A stretch of 64,000 bases of DNA from contig NC_057010.1 in NCBI RefSeq assembly GCF_000002595.2, positions 3,829,764-3,893,763 on the forward strand, written 5' to 3'. The notes below the pieces were generated by a model, which was not told where the DNA came from, did not search any database, and saw only the letters and a program-made list of their open reading frames with translations. Below, piece after piece: positions 45,685-57,300 of this stretch. How positions within the stretch are numbered: position 1 is the stretch's first letter; each line of letters starts with the position of its first letter. This DNA is from Chlamydomonas reinhardtii. Taxonomy: Eukaryota; Chlorophyta; Chlorophyceae; Chlamydomonadales; Chlamydomonadaceae. Position numbers and translations under genes: made by a program.

Positions 45685-48600
45685 ATGCCTTCACTCAAAA
45701 CGCGCGACTGGATACGCGACCCCGCATTCATGCTGCACATGCATCTAGCAACTGGCTTCCATTTGAACCCTTATCCGTCAACCACAGACACCAAGTCGTC
45801 ACCGCTCGGGGCTCGCGGCACCCAGCCTCCAGGCGCCGCTAGTAGGCCCTCGCCCTCCTACGCCAACACGCCTAGCGCGCTTGTGCGCAGGAGCCTGCAA
45901 CAACAACAACAACAACAACAACAGCAGCAGCAACCACAGCAGTCGCAGCAGCAGCAGCAGCAGCAGCTTTGCTCCACAGTGGAGCAGGTAGAGGAGCTGC
46001 TCGCGGGCGGCAGCCGGGCGGCGGCAGCGGCGGCCACCACGCCGGGCCGCAAGGCGGCAGGAGCAGGCGGCTACGCCTCGCGCCACACGCAGCGAGCCGC
46101 GTACGCGGCGGCGGCGGGGTCCCCAGGGGCGGGCCCGGCGGGCGGCCTTCCACCCACAGCCTCGTCTCCGGCGGGCAGCAAGGCCGCTGCCTCGCCTGGG
46201 GGCCGGGCTGGCGCGGCTGCAGCGGCAGGAGCGGCCCGAGCTGCAGGCAAGGCCGCGGCGGGCACTGCCGCCGGTGGCGCCGACGCGAAGTGAGTGCCGC
46301 AGCCTGTTAGAGCCTAAATACTCTGTCAGCGCTTCCACGGCCTATCTAACCACGACCTATCTTGCTTCACCTGTCTCGGCTGGGCTCTCCTGACGGCTGT
46401 CCCCGTCACCTGCAGGGCTGCTGGGGCGTCAACCGGCAAGGCTGCCGGCCAGTCCCGCGGCAAGGGCGCAGCCGCAGGCGGCCGCACCGCGGGCGCCGCC
46501 ACGTCGGCCGTCATCGCCGCCCTGGCGCTGGACGCGTCGCTGTCGGACCTGGACCCATCTGCACTGGCGCTGCTGGAAGCCATCATGTCGCCAGCCGATG
46601 CGGCGGCTGCGGCCGCCAACAGCAAGGGCGCCGCCGCCCCAGCGGCTGCCGCCGCCACCGGAGCAACAGCGGCGGTGCCGGTAGCAGCCGCAGCCGCAGG
46701 CATCCTGACCTCGCCGGTCACGCCGGCGGGAACCGCGGCTCTGCCACCGCGGCCGCCACAGGTCCGCGCGTCGCTGGACGGCTCGTTCGCGGCCGCTGCC
46801 GACGCGCCTCGCTCAGGTTGCGCCGCCGACGCCCGCTCCCAGGCCGCCAGCGCAGCCGAGTCCCCGGCGGCGGGCTCACTGACCGCGGCCATGGCCCAGA
46901 GGGCGGTGGCGGCAGCTGCCGCGGGCGACTCACGCCGCAACAGCCCGCGCGAGCTGGCCAGCGTCGGCGCCGCAGGTGGTGGCGGTGGCGGCGGCGGCAA
47001 CGGTGGCGCAAGCACACTGCCTTCCGATGTTTCCTTGCATCTGCCGCACTCGAGCGCGCCGTCGGCGACCGGCAGCGCGACCTCGGCGGCCACCGCGCCG
47101 CCGCTGGCGCCGCCACCGCGCGCCGGCAGCGGCAAGCCTGGCAGCTGCTCCTACCCCTCGGGTTCCGCCCGCGCGCCCCTGCCGCAGAGCAGCATGAGCG
47201 CGGGGGGCCTCGTCCCCACAGGCGCCGCCGGCGCCGGCGCCCTCCCTGCCGACGCCGACGAGGTGGCGGAGGAGGACTGCGGCGCGGCGGCGTCGGATGT
47301 GGAGGACGGCGGCTGCGTCAGCGACGGCGAGGGCGCCTCCTCCCGCGGCGGCCGCAACACCGCAGGCCAGACACAGGCGCAGCGCGGCACCGGTGCTGGC
47401 GCGGGCCACAGCAGCGCAAACAACCTGAACGCGGCGGCCGTCGGTGCGCAGGGCGGCGGCGGCGGCGCCCGGGAGCTCATCAAGCGGTTGTGCCGCTCAC
47501 ACGCCACACGCACGCTGTCCAACCGCTCACTGCGCGTCGCGGCGGGGCGGCCGCTGACGTACGCCGAGCTGCAAGGTGAGAGCGTATGACAAGCCACTGT
47601 GTTTCCTTCCACGCTGTTTGCATCAGTGCGACAGTGCGTCTTGGCAGCGGCGGCGGCGGCTACCTGTCTTGATGGCCTTGCCCTGACTGCCCGCCGGGCT
47701 TTTACACACACTCCATGTGCGGCTTGGTGCTCCTGCGCAGGATCGTCGCGCCTGCAGGGCTGCGCCTCAGCCGCCACGGACCCCGCCGCGCCCGCCAGCG
47801 GCGCCACAAGCCGCCGCACCACAGGCGAGCGGCCCTCCGCTGGCGACCGCCCCTCCACCGCCAGCGCCGGCGCCGGCCTGCTCCGAGGCATGGCTGACAA
47901 CAACCTGTCTGACAGGACCATCCCTGAGGAGTCGGGCGGCCAGAGCGCGCCCAACTCCGTCAGCTCCGTGGCCGGAGCCGCCCGCGCAGCCGAGGCAACG
48001 GCCGCGCTTGCGGCGGCTGCGGCGGCGGGCGACGCAGCTCCCGCCGCCGCCGGCCAGTCTGGGCGGCTGAGCCAGCGGGTGTCGCAAGGCAGGCAGCAGA
48101 CGCCGCCTGCCGCGCAGCCGCCCAAGCAAGCAGAGGTTAAGAAGCGGGGCTTCTTTGCGCGGCTGTTTTCCTGCTTTGGCGGCGGCGGAGGCGAAAAGGG
48201 CAGCCAGCTGTGCAACACGAGCAGCGGCAGCGCAAGCGCTGGCGCGGCGGTGGCGTCCGTGCCTGCCGCTATGCCCACCGCTGCTGCTGTCGAGCAACCG
48301 GTGCTGTCGGATGGCGGCGGTCTGCTGCTGAAGCGGTCGCTCAGCGTCGGCACCGGCGCACCGGCGTCCTTCCCCATCAATATCGACGCGGCGGCAGCCG
48401 GCGGCGAGCCAGGCAAGACGCGCGGAGCAGCGCCGGGCATTCCCATGCCTGCGGAGTTTGACCCGGCCTTCGCCACCGCCACCGGTGGCCTGTCCGGCGC
48501 TGCGCCGCTCGGCTCCGATGCGTCGGTCGCCTCCGTGCCCACGTCGCCGCGCTCGCCCCTTGGCACCACCGCCGCCGCCGCTGCTGCGCCCGCCCCAGTC

Positions 48601-51600
48601 GCGGCCGGCAGCAGCCGCCTTGCAGCCATGGCCTCTGTGGGCTCCTCCTCCCTGCTGCCGCCAGCGCAGTCCATGTCCCAGCCGCAGCAGCGCAGCCCGC
48701 TTCCCGGCGGCGCCGTCGCCTCACGCCGCGGCGGCTACGCGCTCGCCAGCCCCGCCGGCGGCGGCGCCTCTTACAGCGGCAATGGCCCGCAGCCGCTGCG
48801 CGCGTCCACGGACACCGGCCCCTCCTCCCTCATCATGCGCAGCTTTGACGGCAACCCCGCCGCCGCCGCTATGGGCCCCGCCACTGCCGGCGGCGCCGCG
48901 CCGGCGTCGGCGGCGGCGTCGCCGCTGGGCAGCAGCCGCGGCTCCCATCGCCAGGTTGCCCGCAGCGCCTCCCGCCCGGGCAGCGCCTTGGCGGCAGCAG
49001 CCGCGGAGGCGGGAGCGGGCCGCGGCGGCCAGTTCCGCACCGGCACCAGCACCGGCACCGGCTCCGCCGCGCCAGTAAGCACTCACGGTCACAGCGCGGA
49101 GCGCCTGCAGCGCGCCATCTCTGACGGCACCGCCATCGGCGCGCACCCGCCGGCTGCACGCAGCCGCCTCAGCCCTGGCGGCGCGCGGGACCGCCGTGCC
49201 ACGGTCGAGGCGGCGATGGCCTACGAGGACGCCGCACCCGGCACTGGCGCGGGCGCGACCGCCGCCGCTGGGGGCGGATCCCACAGCGCCTCGCCCAACC
49301 ACGTGACCGCTGGTGACGCCACAGCCGCGCCCGTGCCCGGAGCGGGCTTGCCGCCGCTGCTCTTCTCTGACGCGCCATCGCTGCGGCCCGCTGCCGCTGC
49401 CGCCGGTTCTGCACCCTCTGAGGCGCCGCTAGCCGGAACGGTGGCTACAGCCGTGGCGGCGCTGACCGGCGGCCGCTACAGCCGCAAGCGCACGCGCGCC
49501 ACACACCCCACCGGCGGCAGCCTAGCGCACCTGGACGCCAAGAAGCTGGCGGCGCTGCCTCTGGAGGAGATGCTGGAGACCATACAGGCCGCCATCGAGG
49601 CCGACGACGCCGCCCGCGGCCGCCAGAGCCAGCAGGCGCCGCAGCAGCACCTGTCCGCGGACGGGGCGGTGGCGGCGCGCGTCGCCTCCATCCGCCGGCG
49701 CCGCAGCGCTGCTGGCGCCCGCGGCAACGGAGCCGCTGCAGCGGGCGCAGGCGCAGGCGGCGCGAGCACAGCGGCGGTGCAGATGACGCCTGGTGGTAAA
49801 GGCGGCGCAGCGGACGGTGGCGGCCGCCGGCGCCGCCGCCGGCGCGTCAAGAACCCCAAGCGCGCCACCGGCGCTTCCAACGCGCCGCCGCTCGCGGCAG
49901 TGGCCAGTCAGCCGCAGGTGTCCCCAGGCGTGCCGGCGCTGCTGCTGCAGGCGCAGCGCTCCAGCCCGGCCTTTGGCGCCACCGCCGCCGCCGGCGCCGG
50001 CGCCACTGCTGCTGCCGCCGGCTCGGCTGCCAAGCCCGAGTGGCGTCACGGCGGCCGCGCCCTGGCATTCAACGGCATTGGCATCGCCGGCGCGCCCGCC
50101 CTGCCGAGCTCCATCGGCATTGTGATCTCGCCTCGCGAGCCCCACACTGCCGGCGCCGCCTCCGCCGCCGGCAGCGCCTCCGCCTCCGCCGCCGCACGTG
50201 CCTCCGTGGATTCATACTTCGGTCTGGTACGGCAGCCGCCGTACAAGAAGCCGCTGCTGTCCCGCAACAGCCCGTCGCCGCCGCGGCCCAGCGTGTCGCC
50301 GTCGTTGTCGTCGCCGCCACCGCTGGCGGCGATGGCGGCGGCGTCGTCCAGCCCAGCAGCACCTATGGCGGCGCCGGCGGCGGGGCCGCCGGCTGGCCAC
50401 ACAACGCTGGAGGTAGGTCCGGCCGTGGCGGCGGTGCTCCGCGCCTCGGCGCCCGTGCACCCCACGGCCTCGCTGGCGGCGGCGGCGGCGGCGGCGTCAC
50501 CGCCCCTGGGCACCACGGGACGGGCGGTGAGCAGGCTGCTGCTTCAGAGCGACCCTGCCGCCGCCGCGCCGGTGACCTCGTCCCTGGACCTCACCTCCCT
50601 CATCTCTAGCGCTGGCGCTGGCATCGGCTACTCACGTGCCGGCACCCCGACCAGCATGCCCCCGGGGGCGGCCTCGCCCGCGCCTGACGCCGCCAGCCCG
50701 TCGAGGAGGCCAGCGCTTGCTAGCAGCTGCAAGGATGCAGGCGCCGTCGCGGCTGTGACGATGGGCAAGGACAAGGCCGGCAAGGACGTTTCCATTGCTG
50801 CCGCCTCTGGCCCTTCAGAGGCGCAGCTATTTTCGCAGCTTATGGATCTGATCAGTCGCGGCATGGAGGTTGAGCAAAACGTGCTGGGCCGCGGCGGCGA
50901 CAGCGGTGATGCGGCCAAGGCGCTGGCACAGGCGCCGAAGCCGCAGGTGCTGGCGACACAGCGGCCGCTGCCGCCGCCGCCTGCTGTGGTGGTGCCGGTG
51001 ATGGATGTGCACGTGTTCGAGGAGCAGCACCCGCACCACAGGCAGGCGCACCAGCAGCAGCAGGCGTCCAGGGGCTACCAGCTGCTGCTGAAGCGGCCGG
51101 CCACGCCGCCCGCGGCCACCGCCATCAGCCTGGCGGAGCTGCTGTCCCGCGCGCCGCCGGCGGCAGCAGCGGCGGCGGCGGCGGGGGCGCAGGAGGTCAG
51201 CGCAGGTGCAGCAGAGGCGGGTGCGGCGGAGGCGGAGGCGGCGGCAGCAGGAGCCGTGGTGGCGGTGAAGCCACTGGAGGCGGAGGCTGTGCCTGAGGAT
51301 GAGAGCTTCCACTGCTCAGGAGAGGCTGACGAGGAGGTGGCAGAAGAGGAGGAGCAGCATGAGGCGGACGGGGGTGAGGAGCAGCAGGAGGAGGCGGAGG
51401 CCGTGGACGACAGCTCGCTGCCGCAGCCCTACTGCGCCACAACCGCTAGCGCTACAGCCACCCCCACCGCCGCCGCGACCGAGGCGATGGCCAGCCAGGC
51501 TGCTGCTCCAGGCCCAGCCGTGAAGGTGCAGGTGAAGATGAGCACGCTGGAGTCGGCCATCAGTGAGGCGCTCTCAGCCGACGTGCCGCAGCCTCCAGCC

Positions 51601-53115
51601 GCTGCCGCGGCCTCCGACGTTGTGCTGCACTGCTCCGGTTCCACAGCTGTGAGCGAGTTCGACCGCGAGCAGCAGGCAGCTTCTGGTCTGCTCTCCCGCA
51701 CCTCCACCGCCGCCTCCGACGACAACAGGGCAGCCGGCGGCGACGGGGCCGGCAGCATCAGCGGTGCCAGCGCAAGCGAGCCGCTCAAAGCCACGCTGAG
51801 CTCTGAGGCGCCGGCTATGACCAAGCTCGACAGCCGCAGCGTCAGCTACGTCCGCCTGTCGCTGTCGCAGCAGGCGCACGCGCAGCAGGCCGCCGCCGCC
51901 CCGCCGCCGCCGCACTACGCGGCGCCCACGGTTGCCAGCGCCGCCGCCAGCGGCCAGCGCGCCAGCAGCAGCTCTGGCGGCGGTGGCGGCGCAGCAGCGC
52001 CCTCAGAAGGCGGCCGCCGGGTCAGCTTGAGCGGTGGCGGCGGCGGCGGCGCGCGCGATGTGGGCCGCTCGCCGCTGCGGCAGCGTGCGCACTCGCCGCC
52101 TCCCGGCTCCTACTCGGCACTGGCGGCGGCACGGCTATCCGGCGCCGGCATCAACCCATCCCCATCAGCCACCACCACGCCCACCAAGGCGCCACCTCTG
52201 CCACCGCCGCTGCCGACTGCGGCTGCGCCGGCCGCCTCGCCTGCTCGCGCCGTGGCGCCGTTCACGCTGCCGCTGGTTGAGTCGGGTGCCGCGGTGGCCG
52301 CGGTGCTGCACTCCACACCGTCAGTGGGGGAGCTCTCGTCGGGCACCGTCGCTGGGCGGGTGTCCGGCGGCCTGGTCGATGAGCAGTGCACGTCGGGGGC
52401 TACGCAGGAGGTGGTGGTGGCGCCGGGCTGCGGGATACCGCCGGCGGAGGCAGTGGCAGAGGCGGAAGCGGTGGTGGAAGCGGTGACTGCGCGTGGTGAT
52501 GACGGGCGGGACCGGATGTCCAGCTCCTTCAAGGCGCCCGCCTCACAGCGAGACCTCGGCGGCAGCGGCATCTGCAGCGGTGCCTTCGAGTCCGTGCTGA
52601 CGGCGGAAGAGGTGGAGGAGGTCGCCGCGGAGGCGGCCGCGGAGGAGCCGTCGGCCTTCCGGGATGAGGAGGTGGTCATGGCGGTGGCGGTGGCTGGGGT
52701 GGCGGCACCTGTGGTTGGAGCTGCTGCAGGCGCCGCACTGCTGGTGTATGAGGCCGCGCTCAGCCCTCGGACCTCCGCGGGCGCCGGCTGGGACGCCACC
52801 GTTGCATTTGAGGACATACCCGCCTCCTCCCACGCCCCCACACCGGCAGCTGCTGCTGCCTCGGCGGCCGTCCAGCAGGCGGTGGCGGCACCCGCTGCGC
52901 CCGCTGCAGCCGATCCCCCCGCAGCGGCAGTGGCGGCTGTGGCTGCGATCAGCGTCGCCGGCGGCAGCGGCAGCGGTATCGGTTGCGCCCGTGGCAGCCA
53001 TCATGACAGCGGCTCGATTGACCTGGATGCGTATGAGAAGTCGCTTGCGGAGTTTGATCCCTACCTCAACAGCGGAGGGCCTGCCCCGGCTGTCGTGAAG
53101 CAGCCGGTCCCGTGA
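45685..53115 (+). CDS. Giant low-complexity protein of unknown function (2,379 aa)
   Basis: Three exons: 45685-46289, 46416-47575 and 47741-53115, phases consistent (2 then 1). The ATG at 45685 is the first in frame after an upstream non-ATG stretch. Poly-Gln follows at residues about 71-100, then almost continuous Ala/Gly/Ser/Pro-rich sequence. Discrete islands that may be functional are RELIKRLCRSHATRTLSNRS with AGRPLTYAELQ at the end of exon 2, KKRGFFARLFSCFGGG (about residue 720; basic-hydrophobic with Cys), LDAKKLAALPLEEMLETIQA, RRRRVKNPKRATG, SVDSYFGLVRQPPYKK, SEAQLFSQLMDLISRGMEVE and the C-terminal SIDLDAYEKSLAEFDPYL. No known catalytic domain is visible; a disordered scaffold is the simplest inference. 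Strong synonymous GC bias and the absence of stops across 5.4 kb support coding. Confidence 0.75.
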
Positions 53116-53186
53116 GGGCCGAAAGAGAAATGCGGAATTGAGGACAGCATGACCACGTGGATTCATCAAGGACTCGAACATGTATG

Positions 53187-53191
53187 TGTAA
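53187..53191 (+). terminator. TGTAA polyadenylation signal
   Basis: The usual chlorophyte signal, 72 bases after the stop codon of the 2,379-aa gene. Confidence 0.6.
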
Positions 53192-54190
53192 GGGGCGGGC
53201 ACATGCCTGTTGTAGAGGGTTATTGAGCTGTGTGTAGGGGTGGCCTTGAAAGGCAATCCTTTGACGACAATAAAAAGGGTGCCAAGAGGTGTTGCGGCGA
53301 CTTGTAACTGTGGATGGAGAACATGGCGGACGTCAGAGCGCTATGCCAGGACCGGCAGGCACATATGTGCTTTGGTTTGCTACCCTTGGCTACAGAACAA
53401 CTGCGCAGCTCTATTTGGTGCCGATACACGATCGACAGGACGTATGCTTGTTGTTGCGTCCATGCGTAAAGACGGACAAGGGGTATTCAGCTTACCGTAT
53501 CATGACGCTTCAGTGGACCCCATACCCCGGTGTGGCCTCACCATGCCTATGAAGATTTTGACCCTTGCAAGAAGGCAAGACAGCCACGACGATCCTTGTA
53601 TGTATGTAACCTCCACTGTAAGCGGCCCCCATCTCTCCGTGTTGCCGCGTGTCCAAGGTGTGACCGGCTACTTCGCCGACGCACGTCTCTGGCCTGTCGA
53701 GGTCAGTCCACTTGCACTGCAGCCTACTGCAGCACGAAACCCACCAGCAGTAGCAACAGCCCGTCAGTGCACCCATGCGTGCCCTTGCACGCCGCCAGCC
53801 TCCCCTGGCCGTCGTTGGAACTGGGGTAACGCGGGCGACAGTTGCATAATGTTCAACTTGCTGGATCCACGGTTGGCCGCGACTGTGGCGTGCTCACTGG
53901 AACGTACTAGAGGCTCGTGTGCTATTGCCCATGGCAGCACTGGGAAGCAGTGGGGAACGCCGGACGTCGCTCCGACCCCACTCCTGTCGTGCCACAGCGC
54001 GTTTCTGGATCCAGGGAGGATCCACAACCGTGGGGCCCTACCCGTTTATCCTCACACCTGGACCTGATTACCAAAGTCAGGAGCACGGCATATGCAGACG
54101 TGACGGGCCACAAAGAATAACTGACGCAATCCTACAACAGCGCCAGGAGCCCAGGATAGAACTCGGCGGATTAAATTTCACAACGGCGCT
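53192..54190. other. Intergenic, no supported gene
   Basis: An open frame spans 53240-54067 but shows no motif, ordinary codon use or splice structure. Confidence 0.5.
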
Positions 54191-55490
54191 ATGCTGGCAC
54201 TGAGAGGAGGCATTGCGCATCCACCGAAGAGCTCGCGTGAGCGGGCTATCGACACTGGTGAACATCGGGGCTTGCATGCGCGCCCTTTCGTCCTTGCGCC
54301 AAGGCCGCAAAGTAAGAGATAGCTTGAGTCTCAATGAGTGCTTCTTACCGTCAAGTTGCGCGTGCACGGGCGTGGAACAGAGGCCCTTCCGAGAAGACAT
54401 CCCGAACCTGACTTGGCCGCTGTCCCCGCCCCCCCGACCCTGGGCGCTGTACCCTGACTACCGGTACCCTCCACCCATGCAACAGTTTGCCGCCGTGATG
54501 TGCGCTCACGAGGTGGCATGTACGTCCCATCGGACAGCTTCGGGGGTGTGAGCCCCGAGCGCAAGGCCTCGGACATCCTCCGCACCTTCTTCACATTTGT
54601 GGCGGCCAGGTAGGAGCGATGGGACAGGGCAAGGGGCAAGCTGGCGTAGTCCCGAAAAGCAAGTTACGCCCAGCCCAGGCGCCAATGAAAGATGCAGCTA
54701 CATCACCCGCGCAAACGATTACCCGGCCCCATTGCCAGTACCGCGTTACCAAAATCCAGAGCCAGGTAGGCACTCGGGGAGGCAGGCAGACACCAGGGCC
54801 TGCTGGCCCCGCTCTCGCCCTCTTCCGCGGCTGGTAGCGGGAAGCGTTATGGCGCAGTCACGCGGATTTGAACCGCGTGCCTCAGCTCTGGTCCAATGAG
54901 CCGGGGAGTGATGTGTTCCGGCGTGCCCTGACGGAGGAGGGCAGTAGCGCGGTAGCAGTCGCCAGCTGGCAACGCACCCGAACACACCCTGCCTGACGCA
55001 CTGCGCGGGCGTGCGGCGTGGGACCTGGCTGACCACGTGCCTCTGGCCACAGGGTGGTGCTTGCGCAGCTGGAGGGGTCGGGCAGAGGCGCACTGGGAGC
55101 CTACGACTCACAGGTATGCCAGGGCACTGGTTTCTGGGTTGCGTTTCCGGGTTGCGTTTCCAATATGTTTTCGCTATCTGCTTTCAAAGGCGGCTGTCGT
55201 CCCAGGGTAAGGGTACCGATTCCGCCCCATGCCCCGTGTCCCTTCCAGTTTCGCCCTACCCAGCTCCCCGCCCCCACCGCCGCCTGCTCCTAGCCTCGCC
55301 GCCTGCCTCCTCGGCCCCATGAGCCCTCCTTTACCCCTCTCCTCCCTCCTTGGCTGGCATGTACAACCCACCACAGGCCGCGGGTGACCTGCACCACTTC
55401 CTCCAGCACGTGCCGCTTAAGGACGGCGACGCCTGGCTGACCCAGCTTATGCGCAGGAACAGCAGCCTGGGGCTGAGGCTGCTGGAGGTG

Positions 55491-55565
<75 letters not shown>

Positions 55566-56851
55566 GCGCCTGCGACTGCTGTGCGTGCGACTGCGCGTGC
55601 TTGTGCGTTTGCGTGTGCGACTGCGACTGCGTGTGCGTGTGCGTATGCGTGTGCGTGTACGTGCGTGCTTGGGGTGGGGGGTGGCCTGGCCTGGGCTCCT
55701 GATCTGGGCTGGGCTCCTGGGCGGGCTGGGCTCCAGCGTGGCTGGGTGGGCCGCAGCATGCGGAGTGCCGCGCGCTATTTTGCCGCAGCAATGGGCCCAC
55801 CTGCGGCTTGGCGGTGGCTCCAGCTATTGCTTGGTGCAGCCGCTCGTGATGTCCGCGCGCCAACTGCGCCCCTCGACCCCCCTGGCACCTCGGCTACCTT
55901 CACCCACCACCCTGCAATGCACTCCCGACCTACCTCCACTCTGCGCAGGTGCGCAAGGCCTACTGCGAGGAGGCGTTCGAGTGGGACCAGCTGCAGCGCG
56001 TCAGCGTCAAGGTGCGGTGCCCAAAGCCGGACGTCTACACGTAAACACCCACCACAACAGCAGCAGCAGAGACTTCGTCCAGCCGAAACAACAAGCTGCC
56101 GGGGCTGTTACGATGATGACAAGCGAGTACTGCCGGCGCCCGCTCGCGCGCACGTGTGCTGTCTGCCCATGAGGTGTGCCTGCCATCCTCCCATGTCGAC
56201 CTACGGCAATCACGACACACGCAGCCTGAACCGGGCCCACGTCCATCCCTTCCTCCCACCTCCCTCCCTCCCTCCCTCCCTCCTTCCCTCCCTCCCGCCC
56301 TCCAGGACATGCAAGGCGCTAACGCACGCATCATGCGCCAGTTTGCGGCGGCCAGTCTGGCGGCGTCACTGGCCGCCGAGCAGGAGGAGGGCCAAGAGGC
56401 GCCCATGCCAGCGGCAGCAGCGACAGCAGCGACAACAGAGGCAGCAACAACAGCAGCAGTATCAACAGCATCAGCAGCAGCAACAATGGCAGCGACAGCA
56501 GAGGCAGCAGCAGCCACCAGCACTGCGGGCAGCTCTGCCGCAAGTAGCAGTAGTTGCAGTAGCAGCAGCAGCAATGGTGCCAGCATTGCGGCAGCCGGCG
56601 CAGGTGCCGGCGCTGTATCCGACCAGCCGTCGTCCGTGGGCAGTAGCGCGGCGGCAGCAGCACCGGGGCTGGCTGCAAGCACAGCCGGCGGGGAGTCAGG
56701 TGGTGGCATGGATGGGGCAGAAGCGGCGGCGGGGGGCGGTGCGGGCGCTTCAAGCGTGGGGCTAGGGCCAGGACGGGAAGGAGGTAGCGCCGCTTCGACG
56801 CAGCAAGTTGAGGGAGGTTTCACAGGCCCGACGGATGGGGAGAAGGCATGA
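54191..56851 (+). CDS. RBCX: RbcX, Rubisco assembly chaperone, with long C-terminal tail
   Basis: Six exons: 54191-54236, 54486-54609, 55053-55113, 55377-55487, 55949-56011 and 56306-56851; 316 aa, phases 1, 2, 0, 0, 0. The N terminus (MLALRGGIAHPPKSS, then CRRDVRSRGG) fits a short chloroplast transit peptide; exon 1 is the weakest part of the model. The mature part is plainly RbcX type II: MYVPSDSFGGVSPERKASD, LRTFFTFVAARVVLAQLE, DLHHFLQHVPLKDGDAWL, LMRRNSSLGLRLLEVRKAYC, EEAFEWDQL and ANARIMRQF. RbcX dimers clamp the C-terminal tail of RbcL in the stroma during Rubisco assembly. The last exon adds about 165 residues of Ala/Ser/Thr/Gly-rich sequence; most RbcX proteins end soon after the RIMRQF-type helix. 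Confidence 0.9.
54849..54905 (-). repeat. tRNA-like Pol III box A/box B segment (SINE or tRNA relic)
   Basis: The minus strand has a D-arm-like GGCTCATTGGACCAGAGC (box A) and, about 10 bases on, CGCGGTTCAAATCCGCG (a perfect T-arm, box B), then TGACTGCGCCA. The anticodon arm is missing, so it is not a functional tRNA. It sits in RBCX intron 2. Confidence 0.5.
55350..55369 (+). repeat. Motif-1 copy next to the RBCX exon 4 acceptor
   Basis: Short form TTGGCTGGCATGTACAACCC, ending seven bases before exon 4. Confidence 0.6.
55491..55566. repeat. (GT)n microsatellite directly after the RBCX exon 4 donor
   Basis: The donor GTGAGC leads straight into about 75 bases of GT repeat. Confidence 0.95.
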
Positions 56852-57300
56852 GAGCATTCGTCGCATGCCCCCGTGTGAGGGCAAGTTGGAGTCTTGGAGA
56901 TGGGCCGCGGGGATGGGCCCGGAGGTTGGATGCTGGGCCCATTTCATGCACTGGCTGTCTTCTCCACAGAGGACATGATATCATGCAAACGTGAAACTCA
57001 AAGTAGGTGTTCTGCGTTATCATGGCAAGTTGAGGGCAAGCAGTTGTTGTCTCGGCGGCTCAGGGGGCGGGGAGCCGCAGGGGGACGTGACTGGGGCTAC
57101 AAACGGGGCCCGATCGCGCATGAGGGGACTGGGGAGTCGACCGGTCGCGTCATTTTCAATGCTGATGCCTACCCCTGAGACTCTTACATCTTATACTTTT
57201 GACTTACCTACACTTGAGCAACACCACCGCGAGCTAGAGAGACGCAGAACCCGTGCGTGCATTGTGTCCTCTGAACTCAAGCGCCTCGCACCTCGTCGCG
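56852..57300. promoter_or_regulatory. Intergenic between RBCX and ADF
   Basis: 449 bases holding the RBCX 3' UTR and the ADF promoter and 5' UTR. No discrete signal is recognised. Confidence 0.4.

Noticed and set aside
53240-54067. 275-codon open frame between the giant gene and RBCX
   Set aside because: No recognisable motif, mixed composition, no neighbouring exons; probably intergenic.
54849-54905. Functional tRNA gene
   Set aside because: T-arm and D-arm are present but there is no anticodon arm and no matching 5' acceptor strand.
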